Positions 15,803 through 23,081 of a stretch of DNA of 38,638 nt are shown piece by piece. Below the pieces are notes generated by a model that was given only the letters and a program-made list of their open reading frames with translations, ran no database searches and had not been told where the DNA came from. The position numbers were made by a program, and so were the translations under genes. Within the stretch, counting starts at the first letter, position 1. Each line of letters begins with the position of its first letter. This DNA is from Clostridium sp. CAG:1193 (GTDB lineage: Bacteria > Bacillota_I > Bacilli_A > RF39 > UBA660), in the NCBI GenBank assembly GCA_000436255.1, contig HF990819.1, positions 17,943-56,580 on the forward strand, written 5' to 3'.

Positions 15803-16692
15803 AAATATTAAAAGAAGTATTTGGTAATGATAAAAAAATATCTAATGTAACAAAAAAAGGAAAATGTATAATTGCAAAAGTAGATGAAGATTATATAGTG
15901 CTTAAAGAAAAAAATAATCATAATATAAATGAAACTTATGATTATTTAATATCAAGGGGTTTTTCATATTTTCCAAAAATTAAGTATGATAATTATAAAT
16001 ATAATTTGTATGAATATATAAAAGAAGTTAATGTTCCACTTGAACAAAAAGCTTTTGATATGATGAATTTATTATCATTACTTCATAATAAAACTACATT
16101 CTATAAAGAAATGGATATGGATGAATATAAAGGAATATATGAAGGAGTTATTAATAAGATAAATAATACAATTACATATTATGATAATCTTATGAATATA
16201 ATAGAAAGTCATGTATTTATGAGTCCATCAGAGTATTTAATTGCAAGAAATATATCTAAAATTTATGGTGCGCTTAACTATGCAAAAATAACTATAGATG
16301 AGTGGTATAACATAATTAAAGTAAGTGCAAAAAAAAGAGTTGTACTTCTTTATAATAATATAGATTTAGATCATGTTATAAGAAATAAAGAACTCTATTT
16401 AATTAATTTTGAAAAAACTAAACAAGGAATACCTATTTACGATTTATATGATTTTTATAAAAAATATGCATTTTCTTTTGACTTTGTTGATTTGATAAAA
16501 TATTATGAAAGTAAATATCCATTATTAAAAGAAGAAAAATTACTATTTTATACTTTAATATCGATACCAGATATTATTAAATTTACAGACACTGAGATAA
16601 ATAATTGTAAAACATGTAAAGATATAATTGATTTAATTTATAAATCAGAAGTATTAATATCTAAAAATACAGAAGAAGGAAATAGTGAATAA
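15799..16692 (+). CDS. YsxE/CotS-family kinase-like spore-coat protein
   Basis: A 297-residue protein with the outline of an aminoglycoside-phosphotransferase-type kinase (CotS/YsxE group). The N-lobe (about 1-75) has an ILKEVFG... IVLKEK strand pair and the C-lobe is helical. The catalytic loop reads NNIDLDHVI (about 191-199) where active members have HxDxxxxN, and the metal-binding DFE is NFE (LYLINFEK). It may therefore be a pseudokinase. No Shine-Dalgarno is present; ATG overlaps the SpoVID-like stop, indicating coupled translation and joint action in coat assembly. The last 39 bases overlap a small gene on the other strand. Confidence 0.72.
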   Translation: MKILKEVFGNDKKISNVTKKGKCIIAKVDEDYIVLKEKNNHNINETYDYLISRGFSYFPKIKYDNYKYNLYEYIKEVNVPLEQKAFDMMNLLSLLHNKTTFYKEMDMDEYKGIYEGVINKINNTITYYDNLMNIIESHVFMSPSEYLIARNISKIYGALNYAKITIDEWYNIIKVSAKKRVVLLYNNIDLDHVIRNKELYLINFEKTKQGIPIYDLYDFYKKYAFSFDFVDLIKYYESKYPLLKEEKLLFYTLISIPDIIKFTDTEINNCKTCKDIIDLIYKSEVLISKNTEEGNSE

Positions 16693-16842
16693 TGCCATGA
16701 TTTCTAAAAAAAGAATGATGGCATTTATTTTACATGTAACAAAAACAGTAAGTATTGCTTGATAAAATACACCAAACACTAAAAACCAGAAAAAGCATAA
16801 CCAAAGTAAGGCACCTTTAAAAAATGGAAACATATTACGCAT
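16654..16842 (-). CDS. Small two-helix membrane protein
   Basis: A 62-residue, highly hydrophobic protein (two helices, about 9-33 and 38-60). It is a real gene candidate because an excellent Shine-Dalgarno, AGGTGAT, lies seven bases before the ATG on the - strand and the gene fills an otherwise empty gap. Its 3' end runs antisense into the last 39 bases of the ysxE-like gene. Function unknown. Confidence 0.55.
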   Translation of the reverse strand: MRNMFPFFKGALLWLCFFWFLVFGVFYQAILTVFVTCKINAIILFLEIMALFTISFFCIFRY

Positions 16843-16872
16843 AGTATCACCTAATATATAATATTCATCTGT

Positions 16873-16930
16873 AAAATAATGGTTATTTGTTTATTTTATT
16901 TAAGTAGTACTAAAAAAATAATGGTTATTT
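16873..16930. repeat. Two identical 16-bp palindromic direct repeats
   Basis: AAAATAATGGTTATTT occurs at 16873-16888 and 16915-16930, 42 bp apart start to start. Each contains AAATAA-TGG-TTATTT, a 6-3-6 palindrome. The second copy covers the -35 position of the downstream surface-protein gene (TATAAT at 16948-16953). Four DNA turns of spacing suggests two operator sites on the same helix face. Confidence 0.5.
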
Positions 16931-16968
16931 ATATATTTTTGTGATATTATAATATTGAGGTAAATGAT

Positions 16969-18297
16969 ATGAAGAATAATAAAGGAATGATATTATCAAC
17001 ATATGTATATATGTTACTTGTTTTTTTCTTATTACTACTAGGAACAATGTTAGTAGTTTTAAACAATACAAAATTACTTGCAGATAAATTAAAAGAAAAT
17101 GCAAAAGATAATCCAGCTATTAATAAAGATTTAGTAAGTCTAGTATTAAATGGTGATGATGAAATGGTAATTGTAAAAGGAGATACATTTATTGATCCAG
17201 GATATATAGCAAAAACGCAAAGTGGAAAAACTTTAACTGCGAAAGTAGAAGGAAATGTAGATACAAGCACAATTGGTGAATATATAATTACCTATACAAT
17301 AAAGTATAAGCAATTTAGTAAAATGATAACTAGAAAAGTATACGTTACAGGAGCAAGTACTAAAGATTACATTGAAAACTTATATAATGATGATGAAGCA
17401 AGAACAAAAAATGGGTTAAAGAAAGATAATACAAGTGATAAGAATATAAGGTATGAAGGATCTAACCCAAATAATTATGTAAAATTTAATGATGAATTAT
17501 GGAGAGTAATTGGAGTATTTGGTGACAATGTAAAAATAATAAGAAGTGAATCAATTGGTAAATTATCTTGGGATTCATCGGCATCAAATATATATAGCGG
17601 ATATGGAATAAACGAATGGAGTGCATCTGATTTAAAAGAATATTTAAATACAATGTATTATGGCGGTTCTACTGTAACTTGTTATGGAGGTCGTAATAAT
17701 GCAACAACAACATGTCCAACAGCAAGTTTGAGCGAAACTGCAAAATCAATGATAGATAACCATATATGGAATACGGGGGCAATAAATTACAAAAAAGATA
17801 CTACTATAATGAATCAACAAACATATCAATTAAATACAGTACCAGTTTACAATGCAGAAAGAGGTAATGAAAGTGGTAAAGTGTGTTCAAGTAGTTCTTA
17901 TTGCGTTGATACTGTACCAAGAACAACAAAATGGCAAGGCTATGTTGCATTACCATATGCGACTGACTGGGCATATGCAAGTAGTGAGGTCGCATGCAAA
18001 ACAGATATACATGCCGGATATGATGTTACAAACGATTCAGCAGATAATATGACATGTAAAAAGAATAACTGGATGCATTATGGTAGTACAGCAACTGACG
18101 GAATGTGGACAATATCTGCTTATGCTCCTACTGATGGTGCTTATGTTGTATGGCTTGTTTATGGCAATGGAGTTGTATCTCATAGTAATGCTGCTGGTCC
18201 TGCATATGTTTTTCCAACCACATATCTTAAATCTGACGTAAAAATAACATCTGGAAGTGGTACTAGTGCTGATCCGTATATATTATCAACAAGTTAA
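16969..18297 (+). CDS. Prepilin-like surface protein with DGR-type variable C-terminus
   Basis: A 442-residue protein. The N-terminus MKNNKG-MILST plus a long hydrophobic helix (about 7-33) resembles a prepilin signal, though position +5 is Thr rather than Glu. An Ig-like DUF5011 unit follows (about 58-128; FIDPGYIAKT... GEYIITYT). From about 150 to the end is a C-type-lectin/FGE-like module (YVKFNDELWRVIGVFGDNVKI... WSASDLKEYLNT... WTISAY... VWLVYGNGVV... YVFPTTYLKS), closed by VKITSGSGTSADPYIL. The 18112-18220 part is strikingly A-poor on the coding strand, as expected of an adenine-mutagenised variable region. No reverse transcriptase or template repeat was found in the window. The start is ATG after TTGAGG. 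A terminator follows. Confidence 0.75.
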   Translation: MKNNKGMILSTYVYMLLVFFLLLLGTMLVVLNNTKLLADKLKENAKDNPAINKDLVSLVLNGDDEMVIVKGDTFIDPGYIAKTQSGKTLTAKVEGNVDTSTIGEYIITYTIKYKQFSKMITRKVYVTGASTKDYIENLYNDDEARTKNGLKKDNTSDKNIRYEGSNPNNYVKFNDELWRVIGVFGDNVKIIRSESIGKLSWDSSASNIYSGYGINEWSASDLKEYLNTMYYGGSTVTCYGGRNNATTTCPTASLSETAKSMIDNHIWNTGAINYKKDTTIMNQQTYQLNTVPVYNAERGNESGKVCSSSSYCVDTVPRTTKWQGYVALPYATDWAYASSEVACKTDIHAGYDVTNDSADNMTCKKNNWMHYGSTATDGMWTISAYAPTDGAYVVWLVYGNGVVSHSNAAGPAYVFPTTYLKSDVKITSGSGTSADPYILSTS

Positions 18298-18313
18298 TAT
18301 ATTTATAAAAAGT

Positions 18314-18349
18314 AAAAGAATTTCTACTTAATGTTGAAATTCTTTTTTT
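18314..18349 (+). terminator. Intrinsic terminator
   Basis: AAAAGAATTTC (18314-18324) pairs with GAAATTCTTTT (18336-18346) and ends in T residues. Confidence 0.8.
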
Positions 18350-18390
18350 ATGTAAGTAGCGTCTATGGATAAAAAAGCGCATAAAAATAG

Positions 18391-18423
18391 TTGATATAAA
18401 AACAAACGTTTGGTATAATACAC
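18391..18423 (+). promoter_or_regulatory. Promoter with embedded palindrome upstream of the DinD-like gene
   Basis: TTGATA at 18391-18396, 17 bp, TATAAT at 18414-18419 with an extended -10 TGG: nearly a perfect sigma-A promoter. A perfect 10-bp palindrome CAAACGTTTG (18403-18412) fills the spacer. A repressor sitting there would block the polymerase. A LexA-type SOS operator is a reasonable guess because the gene is DinD-like, but the sequence is not the Bacillus GAACNNNNGTTC form. Confidence 0.55.
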
Positions 18424-18443
18424 GATAAGGGAGGTTTGTAAAA

Positions 18444-19271
18444 ATGAGTAGTATAGAAGAATATACAGAAAAAACTTTTGAAAGTATAAAACATATTGAT
18501 GAATTTGAAAATGAATTTTGGGAGGCAAGAGAATTAATGCCTTTACTAGAATATAGTAAATGGGAAAATTTTCATAAAGTTATAGTACGTGCAATGATTG
18601 CATGTGAAACTAGTAATAATAAAGTAAGCGACCATTTTCCTGAGTTCAGGAAAATGGTTGATATAGGTTCAAAGACAAAAAGAGAAACAATTGATTATCA
18701 TTTATCTAGGTATGCTTGTTATTTAATAGTGCAAAATGCAAATCCTAGAAAAAAATCAGTAGCGCTTGGACAAACATATTTTGCAATACAAACAAGGAAA
18801 CAGGAAATTACTGAATCAGAATATTCAAGATTAACTGAAGATGAAAAGAGATTATATACTAGAATTCTTGTTAATAATAAGAATAAATATTTATTTAAAA
18901 CTGCTAGAGAATCTGGAGTAGAAAATTTTGGTAAATTTAATAATTGTGGATATAAAGGGCTTTATAATGGAGAAACAGCTAAACAAATAGCAAAACGTAA
19001 AAATATAAAAGAAGATGAAGATATTCTTGATTATATGGGTAGTGAGGAATTAGGTGCAAATTTATTCCGTATTACACAAACAGAAGCCAAACTAAAAAAA
19101 GATAATATAGGTAATGAAGATGATGCTTGTTTAACTCACTATAATGTAGGTAAAACAGTTAGAAGGGCAATTGAAGAACTTGGTGGTAATATGCCGGAAA
19201 CTTTGCCAACTCCAGAAAAATTTATAAAAGTATTAGAAAAAGATGAATTACAAAAAATTGAAAACAATTAA
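18444..19271 (+). CDS. DinD-family (DNA damage-inducible) protein
   Basis: A 275-residue protein matching the DinD family along its length. It opens with FESIKHIDEFENEFWEAREL and MPLLEYSKWENFHKVI, the BRO-N-like start of DinD. FRKMVDIGSKTKRETIDYHL and SRYACYLIVQNANPRKKSVA follow, and the C-terminal half has KFNNCGYKGLYNGETAKQIA and LGANLFRITQTEAKLK. In E. coli DinD is under LexA control and inhibits RecA-filament activity; many relatives occur on mobile or recently gained DNA. Here it is flanked by the complete surface-protein gene on one side and a relic of a second one on the other, which suggests insertion or rearrangement. It has a strong AGGGAGG site. Confidence 0.85.
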   Translation: MSSIEEYTEKTFESIKHIDEFENEFWEARELMPLLEYSKWENFHKVIVRAMIACETSNNKVSDHFPEFRKMVDIGSKTKRETIDYHLSRYACYLIVQNANPRKKSVALGQTYFAIQTRKQEITESEYSRLTEDEKRLYTRILVNNKNKYLFKTARESGVENFGKFNNCGYKGLYNGETAKQIAKRKNIKEDEDILDYMGSEELGANLFRITQTEAKLKKDNIGNEDDACLTHYNVGKTVRRAIEELGGNMPETLPTPEKFIKVLEKDELQKIENN

Positions 19272-19368
19272 AAAATATAATTACGTTTTAGATTATTCTA
19301 TATTAGGAAATAGTAAAAAAATAATTATACTATCATGAGTTTTCATATATAGTTATCTAACTATATAA

Positions 19369-19440
19369 CTTAAATCAAGTGTAAAAATAACAGAGGGAAG
19401 TGGAACAAACAATAATCCATACATATTGGGATGGAATTAA
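19369..19440 (+). pseudogene. Relic of a surface-protein C-terminus
   Basis: Twenty-three codons plus a stop encode LKSSVKITEGSGTNNNPYIL-GWN, aligning codon for codon with the last 24 codons (18226-18297) of the prepilin-like gene (LKSDVKITSGSGTSADPYIL-STS). A stop codon in the same frame lies immediately upstream (19366-19368) and no start or body is left. It is the tail of a lost paralogue. The bases between DinD and this relic (19272-19365) hold no other recognisable feature. Confidence 0.75.
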
Positions 19441-19491
19441 AATATTACAAACGAAATAATAAAATATTTTTGGTAAAATTAATAAGCAAAG

Positions 19492-19520
19492 TAGACTTTG
19501 TGTGAGTGATTTGGTATAAT
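19492..19520 (+). promoter_or_regulatory. Promoter of the T-box transcript
   Basis: TAGACT at 19492-19497, 17 bp, TATAAT at 19515-19520 with an extended -10 TGG. The arms CAAAGTAGA (19487-19495) and TCTACTTTG (19529-19537) form a 9-bp inverted repeat around the -10. Confidence 0.6.
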
Positions 19521-19549
19521 ACATGTATCTACTTTGAAGAAAAGGTTTT

Positions 19550-19740
19550 ATTAAGCGAATTTAAAGAGAGTTAGTGGTTGGTGTAAACTAATAATTTGAT
19601 AATAAAATGTAGTTTCTGAGTATTATTACTGAGTTAAGTAAGTAATAACGTTATCTGCGTTAAAGAATAAAGTGCATAGAATCTATGAACTAAGGTGGTA
19701 CCGTTCTTATGAACCCTTAGATTATGGGTTCTTTTATTTT
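19550..19740 (+). promoter_or_regulatory. Valine-specific T-box riboswitch
   Basis: It contains the stem I signature AGAGAGTTAGTGGTTGGTG near 19565-19583 and the specifier region ATGTAGTTTCTGAG with codon GTA (Val) at 19609-19611. The canonical T-box AAGGTGGTACCG is at 19692-19703; its TGGT matches an A discriminator, as in tRNA-Val. The terminator hairpin GAACCC/GGGTTC is at 19711-19731 with a T-rich tail. Uncharged tRNA-Val should stabilise the antiterminator and switch on the downstream HD gene and valS. Confidence 0.93.
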
Positions 19741-19750
19741 AGGAGGCTAT

Positions 19751-20512
19751 ATGTTAAATATAAGTGTTGCAAAAGATGCATTTGAAAAATATGTTAGTAA
19801 ATATGATATGACTGATCCAAAGGTAAAGTTAAAATATCATCATACGTATAGAGTATGTGAACAAAGTCTTAATATATCTAAAAGTTTAGGATTAAATGAA
19901 GAAGAGACTAATCTTGCATATGTTATAGCGCTTCTTCATGATATAGGTAGATTTAGACAAGAAGAAGTTTACCATACGTTTAATGATTTAAAAAGTATAG
20001 ATCATGCACTTTTAGGATGTACTATATTGTTTGATGAAGGGTTAATTAAAGAGTTTGTGAGTGATGAAAAGTATTATCCAGTTATTAAAGATGCAGTATT
20101 TAATCACAACAAATATAGTATTGATTGTGAAGATGAACATACTTTACAATGCAAAATAATAAGAGATGCAGATAAAATAGATATAATGTATGCGGCTATA
20201 GTAATTGGTGATATCGCACTTAAAGAAGATGATAGTGATATTAGTGATGAAGTTAAAAATGCATTTTTAAATGGTATTTCTATAAATCATTCGATGAAAA
20301 AAACAGTAAATGATTCAATAATTACAAGGCTTGCATTTGTTTATGATCTTAATTTCAAATATTCTTATGAATATTTTCGTGATAATAGATTTATAGATTT
20401 GTTTTATGAAAAATTAAAAAATAAAGAGAAATTTAAAGAATATATAGATATTATAAATAGTTATATAGAAAGGAAGTGTACGTATGCTAGAGGCAAAGTA
20501 TTCACACAGTAA
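19751..20512 (+). CDS. HD-domain phosphohydrolase under T-box control
   Basis: A 253-residue protein of the HD superfamily: His30/31 in KYHHTYRV, the HD doublet His63-Asp64 in LLHDIGRF, and a distal Asp in IRDADKIDIM (about 137), which together bind metal ions. Substrate unknown; relatives hydrolyse nucleotides or phosphate esters. The start is ATG at 19751 directly after AGGAGG (19741-19746); the open frame extends to an ATG at 19724, but that lies inside the riboswitch terminator loop and cannot be used. It overlaps valS by 29 bases, so a valine T-box regulates it together with valS, which is an unusual regulon member. Confidence 0.85.
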   Translation: MLNISVAKDAFEKYVSKYDMTDPKVKLKYHHTYRVCEQSLNISKSLGLNEEETNLAYVIALLHDIGRFRQEEVYHTFNDLKSIDHALLGCTILFDEGLIKEFVSDEKYYPVIKDAVFNHNKYSIDCEDEHTLQCKIIRDADKIDIMYAAIVIGDIALKEDDSDISDEVKNAFLNGISINHSMKKTVNDSIITRLAFVYDLNFKYSYEYFRDNRFIDLFYEKLKNKEKFKEYIDIINSYIERKCTYARGKVFTQ

Positions 20513-23006
20513 AGTAGAAGAAGGTAAATATGATTTTTGGTTAAAAAATGATTATTTTAAGAGTGGAGATTTAACTAAAGAACCATTTACAATTGTTATT
20601 CCTCCTCCAAATGTAACAGGTAAATTACATTTAGGGCATGCTTATAATACGTCTATACAAGATGTAATAATAAGATATAAAAGAATGCAAGGGTATGATG
20701 CGTTATGGCTTCCAGGTATGGATCATGCTGCTATTGCAACTGAGGCAAAGGTAGTAAAAAAATTAAAAGAAAGAAGAATAAATAAATATGAGTATGGTAG
20801 AGAAAACTTTTTAAATGCTTGTTGGGATTGGACTTATGAATATGCAGGTAATATAAGAAGTCAATGGGCAAAATTGGGTTTATCACTAGATTATACTAAA
20901 GAAAGATTTACATTGGATGAGGGGCTTAATAAAGCGGTTAATAAAGTATTTGTTGATTATTATAATGAAGGAATTATATATAGGGGAGAAAAGATAATAA
21001 ACTGGGATCCAGAAGCTAAGACTGCACTGTCAAATGAAGAGGTTATATATAAGGATGTAGAGGGTGCTTTTTATCATTTGAAATATTATATAGAGGGCAC
21101 TAATAAATACTTAGATGTTGCAACAACGCGTCCAGAAACATTGTTTGGTGATACTGCTATAGCAGTAAATCCATCTGATGAAAGATATAAAGACTTAGTT
21201 GGTAAAAATGTAATACTTCCAATTGTTAATAGATTAATACCTATTATTGCAGATGAACATGCTATGCCTGAATTTGGTACTGGATGTGTTAAAATAACTC
21301 CAGCACATGATCCAAATGATTTTGAAGTTGGTAATAGACATAATTTAGAAAGAATAGTAGTTATGAATGAAGATGCTACTATGAATGAAAATGCAAAAGG
21401 ATATACTAATCTTACAAGAGAAGAGTGTAGAGAAAAATTACTTGCTGATTTAAAAGAAAAAGATTTACTAATAAGAGTAGAAAAAATTACACACTCAGTA
21501 GGTCATTCTGAAAGAACAGGTGTAATGGTTGAACCTTATTTATCAAAGCAATGGTTTGTTAAGATGGGCACGCTTGCAAAAAATGTTTTAGATAATCAAA
21601 AAAATAAAGATACAAAAATTAATTTTGTGCCTGAAAGATTTGAAAAAATATTAAATCACTGGATGGAAATTAGTTATGATTGGTGTATATCAAGACAATT
21701 ATGGTGGGGACATAGAATACCTGCGTGGTATAAAGGTGATGAGGTTTATGTAGGAATAAATCCGCCAGTTGGTGAAGGATGGTGCCAAGATGAAGATGTT
21801 CTTGATACATGGTTTTCAAGTGCATTATGGCCTTTTAGTACACTAGGATGGCCTACTAATAAAGAATATAATAGATATTATCCAAACGATTGCTTAGTAA
21901 CTGCATATGATATTATATTCTTCTGGGTAGCACGTATGGCATTTCAAGCATTAAAAATAACTGGACAAAGACCATTTAAAGATTGTATTATTCATGGATT
22001 AATAAGAGATAAAAATGGAAGAAAAATGAGTAAATCATTAGGTAATGGAATTGATCCTATGGATATGATTGATGAGTATGGTGCAGATGCATTAAGATTT
22101 TATCTTACAACAGATTGTGCTTTAGGAACAGATTTAAGATTTGATACAGAAAAACTTAAATCAACATGGAATTTTATTAATAAATTATGGAATGCATCAA
22201 GATTCTGCTTAATGAATATAGAATCTTTAGAAAGTATAGATTTAAAAGATTTACATAGTCATGATAAGTGGATACTTACAAAATATGAAAAAACTGTTAA
22301 ACAAGTAACTAAGTTTATGAATAAGTATGAATTTAATAATGTAGGAAGTATATTATATTTATTTATTTGGGATGATTTCTGTGATAATTATATAGAAATG
22401 AGTAAGTTTACAAATGATACTGTTGAAACAAAAAGCACACTTTGTTATGTATTAAGTGGAGTATTAAAAATGCTTCATCCATTTATGCCTTTTGTAACAG
22501 AAGAAATATATCAAATGTTACCAGTAGTTGATAGTAAATCTATAATGATAAGTGAATATCCAAAATATGATAAGCATTTTGTATTTGAAAGTGAATTTGA
22601 AAAAATAGAAAATACAATTGCATTTATTCGTAAGTTTAGAAATGTATGTGCAGAAAATAGTATTCCAAAAACAGCATTAGTAAGGATAAATAATAATGAA
22701 GATTATGATTTGATCATTAAAGTATTAAGATTAGAAAATAGACTAGTAAATATTAATCAAGATGTAACTAAATATGATATAAAAGAAAATATTTTTGATA
22801 TGTCTATATATTATGAGAAAGAAATAAATAAAGAAGAAATAGAAAAAGAAATTAATTCTTTAAGGGTTAGTATAGAAAGAAGAGAAAAATTGTTATCAAA
22901 TGATGGATATGTAAATAAAGCACCTGCTAACTTGGTTAATGAAGAAAGAAAAAAACTTGAAAATGAAAAAACAAAATTGGAAGAATTAATAAATAAATAT
23001 AATTAA
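20484..23006 (+). CDS. valS: Valyl-tRNA synthetase
   Basis: Charges tRNA-Val; class Ia enzyme of 840 residues. It has HIGH-type HLGH at 49-52 (PPPNVTGKLHLGHA), the editing (CP1) domain with TTRPETLFGDTAIAV, and KMSKS at 514-518 (GRKMSKSLGNGIDP). The anticodon-binding domain and the short C-terminal coiled coil typical of ValRS (about 775-840) follow. It starts at an ATG preceded by AAAGGAAGTG, inside the end of the HD gene. Its control by a valine T-box upstream agrees with the function. A short terminator follows. Confidence 0.98.
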   Translation: MLEAKYSHSKVEEGKYDFWLKNDYFKSGDLTKEPFTIVIPPPNVTGKLHLGHAYNTSIQDVIIRYKRMQGYDALWLPGMDHAAIATEAKVVKKLKERRINKYEYGRENFLNACWDWTYEYAGNIRSQWAKLGLSLDYTKERFTLDEGLNKAVNKVFVDYYNEGIIYRGEKIINWDPEAKTALSNEEVIYKDVEGAFYHLKYYIEGTNKYLDVATTRPETLFGDTAIAVNPSDERYKDLVGKNVILPIVNRLIPIIADEHAMPEFGTGCVKITPAHDPNDFEVGNRHNLERIVVMNEDATMNENAKGYTNLTREECREKLLADLKEKDLLIRVEKITHSVGHSERTGVMVEPYLSKQWFVKMGTLAKNVLDNQKNKDTKINFVPERFEKILNHWMEISYDWCISRQLWWGHRIPAWYKGDEVYVGINPPVGEGWCQDEDVLDTWFSSALWPFSTLGWPTNKEYNRYYPNDCLVTAYDIIFFWVARMAFQALKITGQRPFKDCIIHGLIRDKNGRKMSKSLGNGIDPMDMIDEYGADALRFYLTTDCALGTDLRFDTEKLKSTWNFINKLWNASRFCLMNIESLESIDLKDLHSHDKWILTKYEKTVKQVTKFMNKYEFNNVGSILYLFIWDDFCDNYIEMSKFTNDTVETKSTLCYVLSGVLKMLHPFMPFVTEEIYQMLPVVDSKSIMISEYPKYDKHFVFESEFEKIENTIAFIRKFRNVCAENSIPKTALVRINNNEDYDLIIKVLRLENRLVNINQDVTKYDIKENIFDMSIYYEKEINKEEIEKEINSLRVSIERREKLLSNDGYVNKAPANLVNEERKKLENEKTKLEELINKYN

Positions 23007-23008
23007 TG

Positions 23009-23033
23009 GGGTAACTTAATGTTGCTCTTTTTT
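23009..23033 (+). terminator. Probable terminator after valS
   Basis: GGGTAAC (23009-23015) pairs with GTTGCTC (23021-23027), with two G-T pairs, followed by six T. Confidence 0.6.
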
Positions 23034-23052
23034 AATAAAAAGCAAAAATATA

Positions 23053-23061
23053 TGTTATAAT
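23053..23061 (+). promoter_or_regulatory. Extended -10 promoter for xseA operon
   Basis: TG-T-TATAAT at 23053-23061 lies 21 bp before the xseA start; the -35 (TTAATA, 23033-23038) is weak, as tolerated by extended -10 promoters. Confidence 0.5.
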
Positions 23062-23081
23062 ATTACATAGGTTGTGATTAT

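Noticed and set aside
16873..16930. A CRISPR-like array
   Set aside because: Only two short copies of the repeat, no spacers of constant length and no cas genes; they look like operators.
18361..18443. A template repeat or reverse transcriptase for the DGR hypothesis near the variable gene
   Set aside because: I looked on both sides of the gene; the flanks hold only a terminator, the DinD gene and a short tail relic.
18444..19271. A prophage antirepressor
   Set aside because: The protein matches DinD over its whole length and no phage genes (integrase, repressor, structural) are nearby, although the N-terminal part is BRO-like.
19724..19750. ATG at 19724 as start of the HD-domain protein
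   Set aside because: It lies in the loop of the T-box terminator; ATG at 19751 follows AGGAGG and gives the family-like N-terminus.
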